Assembly (NCBI RefSeq): GCF_016595525.1
Contig: NZ_JAENII010000007.1
Coordinates: forward strand, 1 to 64,000
Origin: Haloferula rosea
GTDB lineage: Bacteria > Verrucomicrobiota > Verrucomicrobiia > Verrucomicrobiales > Akkermansiaceae
Reading direction: 5' to 3'
Length of the DNA: 64,000 bases
Below, one piece after another: positions 27,529 through 36,280 of this stretch. The notes beneath the pieces are model-generated. The model worked only from the letters and a program-made list of their open reading frames with translations, was not told the origin of the DNA and did no database searches. Each line of letters begins with the position of its first letter. Position 1 is the stretch's first letter. The position numbers were made by a program, and so were the translations under genes.

Positions 27529-28775
27529 GCAAAAAGCCCGTAGAAATGTCACTTCTCGTCCCCGGTCCATTGGGCTGGGAACTCTGGAAGCAGTTACCGG
27601 ACGGCGGCTACCAGCGGGCCGACGATGAGGGGCCGATGGTGGTCGGCGAGATGTCCAGGCTCCCGAGCGGGGACCTGGCCATGTTGTTTCCGGTCCGTCA
27701 GGTGCACGCCCTTCCCTTCAAGGCACCGAGCACCGATGAAGATCTCTTTGAAGATCTCGCCACCATGCATGCGGAGCGGCTCGGCATTCGTCCGGATGTG
27801 ATGGCCGGGGAGTTGACCGACAGCTTTCTGGTCAGTCAGGAAGACGAGTCCAGCGTGCTGCTTCATGTCGTCATCCGCAGCCCGGGCGAAGGCGAACTGC
27901 CGGTCCGCACCCCCAAGGATTTCGATCTTTCCGCCCGCGGTTTCCCCGTCGAGGGAGATGCGGTCTGCGTGTGGAAAGAACTCGGCCGCTGGGTGTTCAG
28001 CATCTTCAAGGAAGGCAAACTGATCTACTGCCAGCCCAGTTCTTCATCCGCTGAAACCCCCGACAACGATGTGGTACGTGACATCCATCTCAGTCTTGGC
28101 CAGCTCACGCTTCAGGGACTCAAGGTGAAGCCTGAGCGGGTCCACCTGTGGGGCCCCCAAGGTGAACTGGGAGAACCCGGTGCCCTTGCGGAAGCCTTCG
28201 ATGTGCCGATCGAGATCGCTCATCGTCCGGACCCGGTCATGCCCGATCCTCCGAGCCGGATCCTCCCGGCGGACGTGCACGCTGCACGACGGGCCAAGGC
28301 CCAGCGCAACAAGGTGCTCACCTTGGTTGGTGCCGCGGCGGTCGTCTACCTGGGCTTCGCAGGCTGGTTGGGATGGGGCCTCTGGCAAACGCTTCAGGAG
28401 CGAAAGGAGATCAAGGCCGAGATGGCTCAGTATGCGGAAGTGGAAGCGGTCTTCGGCGAACACACCGCCCGCTGGGACGAGCTCAGCCGAGTCGTGGAAT
28501 CACGATACAACCCGGTTGAGACAATGCTCAACATCGCCAATTCGATTCCCAAGAACAGCGGTCTCCGGCTGACCACTGCCGACATCGACTTTTCCGAGAG
28601 CGAACCACTGGTGACGTTGCGCGGAGCGGCACCGGCCTCGGCACCGGTCACCACGTTTTCCTTGGCGCTGAAGCGCAATGCGGATCTCGAATGGCTGGAG
28701 TGGAACAACGAACCGGCCAACAAGACGCAGAAAGGCTGGGAGTTTCTGTTCAAAGGTGCACCTCTGGAGCCATGA
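27525..28775 (+). CDS. gspL: Type II secretion assembly-platform protein, GspL-like
   Basis: Bitopic inner-membrane protein of 416 residues. It has a cytoplasmic actin-fold-like N-terminal half (to about 260), a transmembrane helix at about 264-287 (VLTLVGAAAVVYLGFAGWLGWGLW), and a small periplasmic domain like those of GspL and PilN (MLNIANSIPKNSGLRLTTADIDF). GspL normally anchors the ATPase GspE; neither gspE nor gspF is in the window. The start codon is TTG at 27525, overlapping the gspK stop (TTGA), and the next residues SKKPVEMSLLVPGP fit. The family name rests partly on position, between gspK and a GspM-like gene. Confidence 0.8.
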   Translation: MSKKPVEMSLLVPGPLGWELWKQLPDGGYQRADDEGPMVVGEMSRLPSGDLAMLFPVRQVHALPFKAPSTDEDLFEDLATMHAERLGIRPDVMAGELTDSFLVSQEDESSVLLHVVIRSPGEGELPVRTPKDFDLSARGFPVEGDAVCVWKELGRWVFSIFKEGKLIYCQPSSSSAETPDNDVVRDIHLSLGQLTLQGLKVKPERVHLWGPQGELGEPGALAEAFDVPIEIAHRPDPVMPDPPSRILPADVHAARRAKAQRNKVLTLVGAAAVVYLGFAGWLGWGLWQTLQERKEIKAEMAQYAEVEAVFGEHTARWDELSRVVESRYNPVETMLNIANSIPKNSGLRLTTADIDFSESEPLVTLRGAAPASAPVTTFSLALKRNADLEWLEWNNEPANKTQKGWEFLFKGAPLEP

Positions 28776-28833
28776 TCCAATTTCTGACCAACAATTCATC
28801 CTCCCGGCGGCGTTTCTCCGGCAACTTGACCAC

Positions 28834-29397
28834 ATGAACCAACGGGAACAACGACTACTCATCGCACTGGGCACCGCGCTCTTTGCGGTGGTGACCCTGT
28901 ATGGGTTCAAGGCCATCACGGCCAAGAATGACGCCGTGAAGGCCGAAATTCGCGGACTTGAGACGCAATTGGACGGCCTCATCATGCTCGACCGCACCCG
29001 CGAGAGCATGATGGATGATGTCGAGTGGCTGTCGAGGAACCAACCGGACCCGAAGGAAGGGGAGCTCGCTCCGTCGCAACTCGAGAATCTGGTGACCAAA
29101 GCCGCGACTCAGGCCGGTCTGAGCGTGAATCGCCCCAAGATTCTTCCGAATATCGAAGGGGAGGGATTCTATGATCGGGCACGCTTCCAGATCTCGGTTT
29201 CCGGCGAGGAAGTCGGGCTTTACCGCTGGCTCGTGCAGATGCACAGCCCCAAGGACTTCCGCGCGGTGACGTCGCTGCGCTTCTCCCCGAATCGCGAGGA
29301 CGACACGAAGATTGATGTGGTGGCCACCATTGAGGAGTGGTTCACCCCGGCGATAGCCGAAGAAATTGAACCCGCAAGTCAAGCTGAAGGCGCATGA
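28834..29397 (+). CDS. gspM: Type II secretion assembly-platform protein, GspM-like
   Basis: Small bitopic protein of 187 residues. A short cytoplasmic basic start (MNQREQR) precedes one transmembrane helix (about 9-28), a coiled stretch (KNDAVKAEIRGLETQLDGLI) and a ferredoxin-like periplasmic part with the GspM/PilO pattern SGEEVGLYRWLVQMHSPKDFRAVTSLRFSPN. This is the usual PilO/GspM architecture. It follows the GspL-like gene after 58 bases, the only real gap within the operon, and its stop overlaps the next start (ATGA). Start at 28834 was chosen because in-frame codons upstream lie inside gspL. Confidence 0.82.
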   Translation: MNQREQRLLIALGTALFAVVTLYGFKAITAKNDAVKAEIRGLETQLDGLIMLDRTRESMMDDVEWLSRNQPDPKEGELAPSQLENLVTKAATQAGLSVNRPKILPNIEGEGFYDRARFQISVSGEEVGLYRWLVQMHSPKDFRAVTSLRFSPNREDDTKIDVVATIEEWFTPAIAEEIEPASQAEGA

Positions 29398-29906
29398 AAA
29401 CGATCCTGCTTTTGCTCATCACCGCGATGGTCGGCACTGCGACCGGCGAACCTCCGAAGCAGTTGATGCTCGGGCGCTACAAGCCTCTCTGGGAGGACTC
29501 TCCGTTCACCAGCAAACCGATCGTCACGGGTCCGGCACCGGTGGCCAACCCATTGGAAGACTACTCGCTCGGCGGCATCACCAAGCTTGCCGACGGCTAC
29601 TTCGCGATTCTCTTCAACAAGAAGGACCCGAAGATCAAGGAAGTCGTCAGCCCCGGATCAAGTAGCGAATTCTCCATCGTCAAGGTCGACTGGGCCGAGA
29701 ACTGGAAGGAGACCGTGGTCACCCTACGCAAGGGATCCACCACGGGCACCGTGACCTTCGAAGACAAACTCATTACCATCAAGGCGCCGGTCGCGCAAAA
29801 GAAGGCGCCGACCAACGCCGCGGCCCGTCCGCCAATTCCAACCAAGCCCAGTTCGGGTTCAACCCGAACACCCCGTCCTCGGGTTGTCACCCCACCCAAG
29901 CGTTGA
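29394..29906 (+). CDS. Periplasmic protein of the secretion operon, possibly GspC/PilP-like
   Basis: Protein of 170 residues with a cleavable signal peptide (MKTILLLLITAMVGTATGE). The middle resembles the small beta domain of GspC/PilP homology regions: EDYSLGGITKLADGYFAILFN, then FSIVKVDWAENWKETVVTLRKG. The C-terminus is a Pro/Ala/Thr/Arg-rich tail. There is no transmembrane anchor as in classic GspC. Its location between gspM and gspD, with an ATGA overlap, suggests it links the inner-membrane platform to the secretin. The assignment is an inference from fold pattern and position. Confidence 0.6.
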   Translation: MKTILLLLITAMVGTATGEPPKQLMLGRYKPLWEDSPFTSKPIVTGPAPVANPLEDYSLGGITKLADGYFAILFNKKDPKIKEVVSPGSSSEFSIVKVDWAENWKETVVTLRKGSTTGTVTFEDKLITIKAPVAQKKAPTNAAARPPIPTKPSSGSTRTPRPRVVTPPKR

Positions 29907-29945
29907 CCCTCCGTCCATCTGAATTTTTCCCACTCCACCGAGTTC

Positions 29946-32330
29946 ATGCAACGTAGCCTTCTCTGCCTTCTCGCCAGCGCGACTGTCGCCCTGGCCCAAA
30001 ACCCTCCTGGCAACCCGACTCCTCCCGGCGTTCCGGCACCTCCGGCTCCGGGTGTTCCGGTCGCCCCGGGTGCCCCGGCCGCACCCGTTCCTGCCCCGGC
30101 AGTTCCAGCGGGAGTCGTCGACCCCGAAACGGTCCTGCGGGAGGATCAGATCTTCCCAAAGATGACGGGAGACGAGCTATCCGATCTCTATCGCAAATTC
30201 ACCGGACGTCGTGTGACCGTCAGCGTGGCCGCTTCGGCTGCGGAATTCCGCTTCATCCAGCGTGCGCCCCTCACTTATGGGGAAGCATCACAGCTCCTCA
30301 AAAAGGCTGCCTTGATGGAGGGTTTCGTCTTTGTTCCCGACCCAAACATGGCCGGACACGACGTGCTGGTGGTGGCGACGGGTGGCGAGAACCCGAAGGG
30401 TGTCGGGGTGGAGATCATCATCGATCCAGCAGATCTTCCCAACGACGATCGGGTGGTTTCGTATGTGATGAACCTGCGCTACATCAAGCCCGATGAAATC
30501 GTCCGAACCTTTACCACCATCGTCGGTCAGTTCGGAGCCTACGGTTCGATCACGCCAGTCCCCAATGCGGGTGCCGTCGTCATTACTGAGAAGACCTCAT
30601 TGATCCGACGCTTGATTGAACTGCAAGAGGAGATCGACGTTTCGGCCTCGGTTGCGACACGCTTCATCAAGGTCCAGTACGCGGATGTCGATGAACTCGC
30701 AGAAACGCTCAACGAAATCCTCAACACCCAACAATCCGGCCAACGCTCGGCGGGTGTGCAACGCGTTGGCAACAATGCCACGCCTCCTGGCGTTCCAGGT
30801 GCCGTAGCTGCTGCCGGTGGAAGCAGTGCCGCCGAGGACGTGCCCATTCAAATCGTGGCGGACAGCCGAACCAACCGGATCTTCGCGATGGGTCGTCCGG
30901 TCGACATCGTCTTCATTGAAGGCCTGGTTGCCGAGTTCGACAGCGCCACCGATGAACGCAATTTCCTGCGACGGAAGCTCAAGTTCGTTGCCGTTGCCGA
31001 TTTCCTCGAAATCGCCGAACCCGCTCTGGAGCGTGCGTTTTCCAGTTCCTCGAATGGCAGCTCCACAGGCGGAGGACGCAGCACCGGGGCCAACTTCGGA
31101 AACAACAGCCGGAGTACCTCCAACAACCGCAGCACCACCTCGAACAATCGCAGCAATTCCAACAGCAGCATCGGTGGCAATAGTGGCGGGAGCCTTAGCG
31201 GCGGAGGTGGCCTAGGGGACCCCACGGTCAATAGCGCCCCGGAAGCCCGATTGGTGGGACGCACCCTCCTGGTCGCCGACAACATCACCAACTCCCTGGT
31301 CGTTCAGGGACCTCCTGCTGGTGTCGAGATCATCACCAATCTCCTCGACGAAATTGATGTGAAGGCCGATCAGGTGATGATTTCGGCCGTATTCGGCCAG
31401 CTCACGCTCGGCGATGACTTCGAATTCGGAGTGGATTACGTGCAGGCACTCAACGGCGACCGCTTCGCGGGTCGCGGTGGTAGCGGTGATTTTCCACTGG
31501 TTCCTTTGGACGGTCTTACCGCCTTTGATCCAGGTAGCCTGGCCGCAGCAGCTGGTCTTTCGCTCTACGGGCGGATCGGCGACGATTTCAATATTGTCGT
31601 CAACGCCCTGCAGTCGGACAATCGTTTCAAGGTGCTCTCGCGGCCGACGATTTTCACCGCCAACAACCGCAAGGGCACGATTCAAGCGGGTGAGCGAATC
31701 GCCGTTCCAACCAATACTTTCAACAATGGCGGCGTTAATGGCTCAAGTCAGAGCACCAACATCGAATACCAAGACGTCCTTCTCAGCCTGGAAGTGATCC
31801 CGCTGGTCAACTCCGAGGATGAAGTGACCCTGGAGATCGCCCTCTTGAACGACGAGGTCATCGGTGAGCAGTTCATCGAGGGTGTGGGTGCGGTGCCAAC
31901 CATCGGGCGTCGCGAGGTCCTTACGACAGTAACGGTTCCCGACGGCTCCACGATCGTCCTCGGTGGATTGATCGTCAGCCGGAAGCGCGAGAGCGTCTCC
32001 GGGATCCCACTGCTCAGCGACATCCCGGGCCTCGGCAAGCTGTTCTCATCCACTTCCACAGAGGACGAGAGGGCGGAGCTGATGGTGTTCATTCAGCCAA
32101 AGATCGTCCGCGATTCCAAAACCCTCTACGACGCACAGGTCGATATGGACTCCCGTTTCGAAGTTGCTCCGGCCGCCAACCAGTTTGCCAATGGGCCGGG
32201 CGTATTGCCGACGCAATCCGACATCGAACCCGTCAGTCAAAAGGGGGCGCCAGCGCCGGAACCACAACCCGCGACCAGCACCAGCTCCCGGAAGAAGTTC
32301 GGCCGGCCTGGATCCGCTTGGCGGCGCTAA
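29946..32330 (+). CDS. gspD: Type II secretion outer-membrane secretin GspD
   Basis: Secretin of 794 residues forming the outer-membrane gate. A signal peptide (1-18) and a Pro/Ala/Val-rich linker (19-56) precede the N0 domain and the repeated ring domains (VMNLRYIKPDEIVRTFTTIVGQ; RFIKVQYADVDELAETLNEIL). A long Asn/Ser/Gly-rich low-complexity insert (about residues 364-424) lies in the last ring domain. The secretin core follows: KVLSRPTIFTANNRKGTIQAGERI, DGSTIVLGGLI, and SGIPLLSDIPGLGKLFSSTS near the C-terminus, then an unstructured Pro/Gln-rich tail. Last gene of the secretion operon, 39 bases after its neighbour. The end of the gene does not carry a pilotin-binding motif that I recognise. 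Confidence 0.94.
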   Translation: MQRSLLCLLASATVALAQNPPGNPTPPGVPAPPAPGVPVAPGAPAAPVPAPAVPAGVVDPETVLREDQIFPKMTGDELSDLYRKFTGRRVTVSVAASAAEFRFIQRAPLTYGEASQLLKKAALMEGFVFVPDPNMAGHDVLVVATGGENPKGVGVEIIIDPADLPNDDRVVSYVMNLRYIKPDEIVRTFTTIVGQFGAYGSITPVPNAGAVVITEKTSLIRRLIELQEEIDVSASVATRFIKVQYADVDELAETLNEILNTQQSGQRSAGVQRVGNNATPPGVPGAVAAAGGSSAAEDVPIQIVADSRTNRIFAMGRPVDIVFIEGLVAEFDSATDERNFLRRKLKFVAVADFLEIAEPALERAFSSSSNGSSTGGGRSTGANFGNNSRSTSNNRSTTSNNRSNSNSSIGGNSGGSLSGGGGLGDPTVNSAPEARLVGRTLLVADNITNSLVVQGPPAGVEIITNLLDEIDVKADQVMISAVFGQLTLGDDFEFGVDYVQALNGDRFAGRGGSGDFPLVPLDGLTAFDPGSLAAAAGLSLYGRIGDDFNIVVNALQSDNRFKVLSRPTIFTANNRKGTIQAGERIAVPTNTFNNGGVNGSSQSTNIEYQDVLLSLEVIPLVNSEDEVTLEIALLNDEVIGEQFIEGVGAVPTIGRREVLTTVTVPDGSTIVLGGLIVSRKRESVSGIPLLSDIPGLGKLFSSTSTEDERAELMVFIQPKIVRDSKTLYDAQVDMDSRFEVAPAANQFANGPGVLPTQSDIEPVSQKGAPAPEPQPATSTSSRKKFGRPGSAWRR

Positions 32331-32533
32331 TCCGCGCAGCCGATTCAGGCTCCCAGTTCCCTCGAGCGGCGTCATGTCGTCGCTTTGTAGGGACATCGTC
32401 GGGATGAGGCCGGATTGTTGGCGGAATTCCGCGACGGGGGGCTTGCCAAGGGGCGGGGGAGCTAGCATTTTCTGAGCCTCCGCACACGTCGATCGATCGC
32501 GTGCAAAAACAACCTGTTTTCCAAAAATCCACC

Positions 32534-33928
32534 ATGCCCGAAATTACCGAAGCCGAATTGGACCCCAGTGTGAAAGCGCTCTGGCTGAAAGGTCTGGCCG
32601 CAGTTCAAAACAAGAATCACGGATACGCCATCAAGCTCCTCCAAGGGGTGCTGAAAGATGCCCCGGGATTCCTCGACGGCCGCAAAGTCCTGCGCAAATG
32701 CGAGGGGCTTGAGACTGGTGGTCCCAAGAAGAAGTCCGGCCTGTTCGGCATGAAGTCCGGAGGTGGACTGGGTACCATGAAGCTGGTGAGTGCGGTCAAG
32801 AAGGACCCCGCTGCAGCCATTCCGATGATTGAAGCGGAACTTGAGAAGGACCCGTACAACCCTGAAATCAACGACGCACTGTTCGAGGCATTCCTTGCTC
32901 TCGACATGAAGGAGAGCGCCGCCTTTGCCCTGGAAACCGTCCGGAAAGGGCACCCTGAGCAAACCAAGTTTCTACACAAGCTGGCTGAGTTCTACATTAC
33001 CGAAACCCAGGGCCTGAAGGCCGCTGAGGTGTATCAGGACATCCTGAAGCACGACCCAACCGACAGTGCCGCCATCAAGGGGGAGAAGGACGCGACCGCC
33101 AGAGCGTCGATGGAGAAGCAAAAGTGGGGTGAGGACACCAACATGCGCGACCTGATGCGCAACAAGGGCGAGGCCGAGAAGATGGACAAGCAGGCGAGGT
33201 CCGGCATGACCCGGGACCAGATGGAAGCGCGCCGGGATGAACTCGCCCAAGCCTATGCGGATAATCAAAACGACCTCGGAACCGTCAAGGAACTCGCCTC
33301 GGTCTATGAACGTCTGGAAGACTGGGCAAACGCCCTGAGCTTCTACGAGTGGGCGTTCTCGCTGAGTAATGGCGACGTCGCACTCCGCTCAAAGGCCGAA
33401 GCCATGAGCGATAAGGTGAAGTCGGCGGAGATGGCTGAACTGGAGCGCCGTGCCGCCGAGAACCCCGATGACCCGGAAGTCATCGCGATGCTCGCAGAGC
33501 GACGCAAATCGAGCATTGAGGATGCAGTGGCCGAAGCGACCCGGCGGGTGGATCAAAACCCGACCGACCCGGTTCTTCGTTATGAACTCGGCAGAGCCCT
33601 GTTCGATGCCGAGGACTACAGTGGTGCCATTCCTCAGCTTCAGCAGGCGAAACGGAATCCGCACATCCAATCCAAGGTGCTCCTCCTCCTCGGCCGTACC
33701 TTCAAGGCGAAAGGGATGCTCGACATGGGTGTCAAACAACTTGAGTCCGCTCTGGAGGACCTCACCGCCATGGACAACACCAAAAAGGAGGTTCTCTACG
33801 AGAAGGGCCTCCTGCACGAGGCGATGGACGACAAGGAGAACGCGATCGCTTGCTTCAAGGAGATCTACGAGGTCGACTACGGCTACCGGGATGTTGCGCA
33901 GCGCGTCGAGTCCTCGTACGGCGACTGA
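32534..33928 (+). CDS. Tetratricopeptide-repeat protein
   Basis: Protein of 464 residues made almost wholly of TPR helix pairs (LWLKGLAAVQNKNHGYAIKLLQ; ALSFYEWAFSLSNGDVALRSKA; VLRYELGRALFDAEDYSGAIP; LLLLGRTFKAKGMLDMGVKQLE). There is a Gly/Lys-rich loop near residues 66-85. No signal or membrane segment, so cytosolic. It begins 203 bases after gspD, so it may have its own promoter; a link to secretion is possible but unproven. The start at 32534 (MPEITEAE) is preferred over the GTG at 32501. Ends just before a bidirectional terminator hairpin. Confidence 0.8.
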   Translation: MPEITEAELDPSVKALWLKGLAAVQNKNHGYAIKLLQGVLKDAPGFLDGRKVLRKCEGLETGGPKKKSGLFGMKSGGGLGTMKLVSAVKKDPAAAIPMIEAELEKDPYNPEINDALFEAFLALDMKESAAFALETVRKGHPEQTKFLHKLAEFYITETQGLKAAEVYQDILKHDPTDSAAIKGEKDATARASMEKQKWGEDTNMRDLMRNKGEAEKMDKQARSGMTRDQMEARRDELAQAYADNQNDLGTVKELASVYERLEDWANALSFYEWAFSLSNGDVALRSKAEAMSDKVKSAEMAELERRAAENPDDPEVIAMLAERRKSSIEDAVAEATRRVDQNPTDPVLRYELGRALFDAEDYSGAIPQLQQAKRNPHIQSKVLLLLGRTFKAKGMLDMGVKQLESALEDLTAMDNTKKEVLYEKGLLHEAMDDKENAIACFKEIYEVDYGYRDVAQRVESSYGD

Positions 33929-33952
33929 GGGCACCGACAAGTCCGGAATTTC

Positions 33953-33990
33953 AAAAGCGTGGTGGGGCCTAGCGGCGTCGCCACGCTTTT
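33953..33990. terminator. Rho-independent terminator, probably bidirectional
   Basis: AAAAGCGTGG at 33953-33962 pairs with CCACGCTTTT at 33981-33990, extended by G-C and G-T pairs. Both arms end in A/T runs, so a T run follows on each strand. It lies between the stop codons of the TPR gene (plus) and the 34071-35120 gene (minus). Confidence 0.75.
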
Positions 33991-34070
33991 CTATTCATCA
34001 ACGACCCGGAGAATATGCAGAAGCCGCGAGGTCACCGGGTGCTGAGCCGGGTAATGCACCAGCTTCAGGC

Positions 34071-35120
34071 TCATTGTCCTCCCCGAGCCCGGATCATTTC
34101 GTCCAGAGCGACATCGGACTTCACCCAGGTATCGGAGAGCACGCGGGTAATCTCGAACTGCTTGTCCGCTGATTCCGGCTTCCGTTCGACCTCTACCATG
34201 ATCCTTGAACGAATCTGTCTCGGGTCCTTGGTGGCCGTCTCCCCAGCGGCTGCCTTGGCTTCAACGGCAAGAAGGGCTGCCATTGCATCACTGTCATACG
34301 CGCAGTAGCCGTAGATGACTGCATCCGACTGGGCGGATCGAAGCGCAAAGCAGGCAAAGCGGGACTCGTCCGTGTAAATGCCGTTGTAGTAGGTGTCCCG
34401 GTTGGCCAGCACGCGGAGGGTTCCCGAACTGGCCTTTCCCGACACCAAGGCTTCCAAACGAGGCTCGGAAAGCTGCGCGAATGCATCGAAATCAATCATC
34501 CAATTTCCCGAATTGTCAGGCGTGAACAGGACAAGGCGCCCGCGGCCTTCCGCATAGGGAACCAATACCGCCTCAAGAGGGCGCATCAGGGAATCGACGC
34601 TCCCCATCCACCGGGGCGATTGAGGAGGTCCCTGGTCGATTGAAAGATCGTGGAGAACCTGAACTGCTTGCACCGCCGAAATCTTGCCCGGGCGGATCAA
34701 TCCGCGCAGGTCGTCGGCCGAGCGCGCATTGACCAGACTCCGGGCATTCGAGATGGCGACCTCCGTCGTCAGAGGAATTACCGCCCCGTCATCCTGTGCC
34801 ACGTTTGATGGCATCGCCGTTCCATTGCCAGGTGCATCGGTCTCCGATCCTCCCTGGCGGAGTAGAGACCACGTCAGCATGCAGCAAAACAGCGCGCCAC
34901 CCCCGATGAGGATGAGCATCAACCAGCGCCGGAGAACCGCCCCATCTCCGGGCCGGGACGGAGAGCTACTTCGGCGGCGGCGCCCCGATCGCCGACGGCC
35001 CTTGCCGGCTTCAGGCCGGTTCGCGATTCGTGACAGCTGACCCAGATCCGGGCTGCTTCCCGCGACCCGCGATTGGACAGGACGTTGTGAGTTACGGGGT
35101 TTTTGGGGAATACGGCTCAT
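34071..35120 (-). CDS. Membrane-anchored protein with basic N-terminus, unknown function
   Basis: Protein of 349 residues. Residues 1-60 are a strongly basic, Ser/Pro/Arg-rich cytoplasmic segment (KGRRRSGRRRRSSSPSR). One transmembrane helix follows (about 66-85, LMLILIGGGALFCCMLTWSL), then an extracytoplasmic alpha/beta domain of about 230 residues with no motif that I recognise. It follows the lipoprotein gene after 11 bases and ends before a bidirectional hairpin, so the two form an operon. The basic tail could bind nucleic acid or phospholipid head groups, but this is only a guess from composition. Confidence 0.7.
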   Translation of the reverse strand: MSRIPQKPRNSQRPVQSRVAGSSPDLGQLSRIANRPEAGKGRRRSGRRRRSSSPSRPGDGAVLRRWLMLILIGGGALFCCMLTWSLLRQGGSETDAPGNGTAMPSNVAQDDGAVIPLTTEVAISNARSLVNARSADDLRGLIRPGKISAVQAVQVLHDLSIDQGPPQSPRWMGSVDSLMRPLEAVLVPYAEGRGRLVLFTPDNSGNWMIDFDAFAQLSEPRLEALVSGKASSGTLRVLANRDTYYNGIYTDESRFACFALRSAQSDAVIYGYCAYDSDAMAALLAVEAKAAAGETATKDPRQIRSRIMVEVERKPESADKQFEITRVLSDTWVKSDVALDEMIRARGGQ

Positions 35121-35131
35121 CGGCTGATCAT

Positions 35132-35629
35132 TCAGCGGGAATATACGGTTATCCGGTAAGGATCATAACGATCATCCGGACGGAATATCCAACCGGGTTG
35201 CCGGTTCAGCACTTCGTACCCGGTCAACATGAACTCTGGCAAAACCTGATTGCTGTTCGGGTCGTAAACCTTGCTGCCCGTGAAGTAGCCATTCAGCTTG
35301 TATTCGTAGTTCTGATCAAAGCCGTAGCGCTGGTTGCCGCTTCCATTCTCGGGGTAGCGATCGGGCGTCCGTTTCTTGTCCTCCCTCATGACCACCAACT
35401 TCGAACGGTCCCATGACTGCCCAGGTCGGCGCACATAACCCCAGAATCGGGTTTTCTTCACGTAATAGCGGCGTCCCACGAAATAGTCGCCCTTGGGTTC
35501 CGCCGCAATCTGGGCCTTTCGCTCCTCGACCGTCGGGCCTCCCATGTTTCCTGATCCGAACGAGCCCGCGCACTGGCAGAGCAATGTGGTGGCGAGAACA
35601 ATCAGCGTGCGACTCCAAAGGTGGCTCAT
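35132..35629 (-). CDS. Putative outer-membrane lipoprotein
   Basis: Small lipoprotein of 165 residues. The signal ends in a Cys-containing box (LIVLATTLLCQCAGSFGSG); either Cys could carry the lipid. The mature part is aromatic- and Tyr/Arg-rich (YFVGRRYYVKKTRFWGYVRRPGQSWDRSKLV), with short strands suggesting a compact beta domain. Start at 35629 (MSHLWSRT) was chosen because the signal begins there; a start at 35749 would place 40 non-signal residues in front. First gene of a pair with 34071-35120. Family not recognised; similar small proteins are common in Verrucomicrobiales. Confidence 0.7.
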   Translation of the reverse strand: MSHLWSRTLIVLATTLLCQCAGSFGSGNMGGPTVEERKAQIAAEPKGDYFVGRRYYVKKTRFWGYVRRPGQSWDRSKLVVMREDKKRTPDRYPENGSGNQRYGFDQNYEYKLNGYFTGSKVYDPNSNQVLPEFMLTGYEVLNRQPGWIFRPDDRYDPYRITVYSR

Positions 35630-35798
35630 GTGTCCGTTGAGGCTAGCGGCGATGGAGGGCCCGCCGCAAGAGCCAATCAGGGCTGTCTCTACTGGCTTCC
35701 GGGCATCGCTACTACATGGTAAATGCCGCTTGCATCGGTGGTATGACAAAGCTAGTCAAGGCCCTCGCCGGGTGCTCACACCTGTCGGTTTTTCCAGC

Positions 35799-36272
35799 AT
35801 GAAGCTCGCTTCCCTTCTCACGCCCGACCAGATCGTCTTGGACATGCGCACCGAGGAGCACATGGGCGCCATTCTCGAACTGGTGGATCACCTGGTGGAG
35901 GTGGAACGACTCAGTCCATCCCTACGGGAAGAGGTCGTCGAATCGTTGCGCGCCCGGGAAGAACAGGTCAGCACCGGGATTGGCTATGGTGTCGCAATTC
36001 CCCATGCCTTCTCCGAAAAACTCGATCAGGTCGTCACCGTTTTCGGGCGTTCGGCCAAGGGCATCGACTTTGAAGCACTGGATCACTGCCCGGTCCATTT
36101 CGTGGTGCTCTTCCTCGTCCCGAAGAAGGACTACCACATGCACCTGCAGACGCTGGCAGCCATCGCGAAGATGTTCACCAACTGTGAGATCCGAAAACAA
36201 TTGGCGGCAGCCGAGTGCAGGACGGAGATTTTGAATATTTTGGCTGGTAAGGGATCGCGGAACGTCGCCTGA
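35799..36272 (+). CDS. PTS EIIA-like domain protein (PtsN family)
   Basis: Single EIIA (fructose/mannitol or nitrogen type) domain of 157 residues. The phosphorylatable His69 lies in the motif TGIGYGVAIPHA (residues 59-70), and the family's later strand is present (VHFVVLFLVPKKDYHMHLQTLAAIAKMF). PtsN-type proteins are phosphorylated by a PTS chain and regulate, rather than transport; no sugar-specific EIIB/EIIC genes are near, which favours a regulatory role. It is 8 bases ahead of argS and so is likely cotranscribed. The start at 35799 (MKLASLL) is the natural family start. Confidence 0.88.
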   Translation: MKLASLLTPDQIVLDMRTEEHMGAILELVDHLVEVERLSPSLREEVVESLRAREEQVSTGIGYGVAIPHAFSEKLDQVVTVFGRSAKGIDFEALDHCPVHFVVLFLVPKKDYHMHLQTLAAIAKMFTNCEIRKQLAAAECRTEILNILAGKGSRNVA

Positions 36273-36280
36273 CTTCCTGC

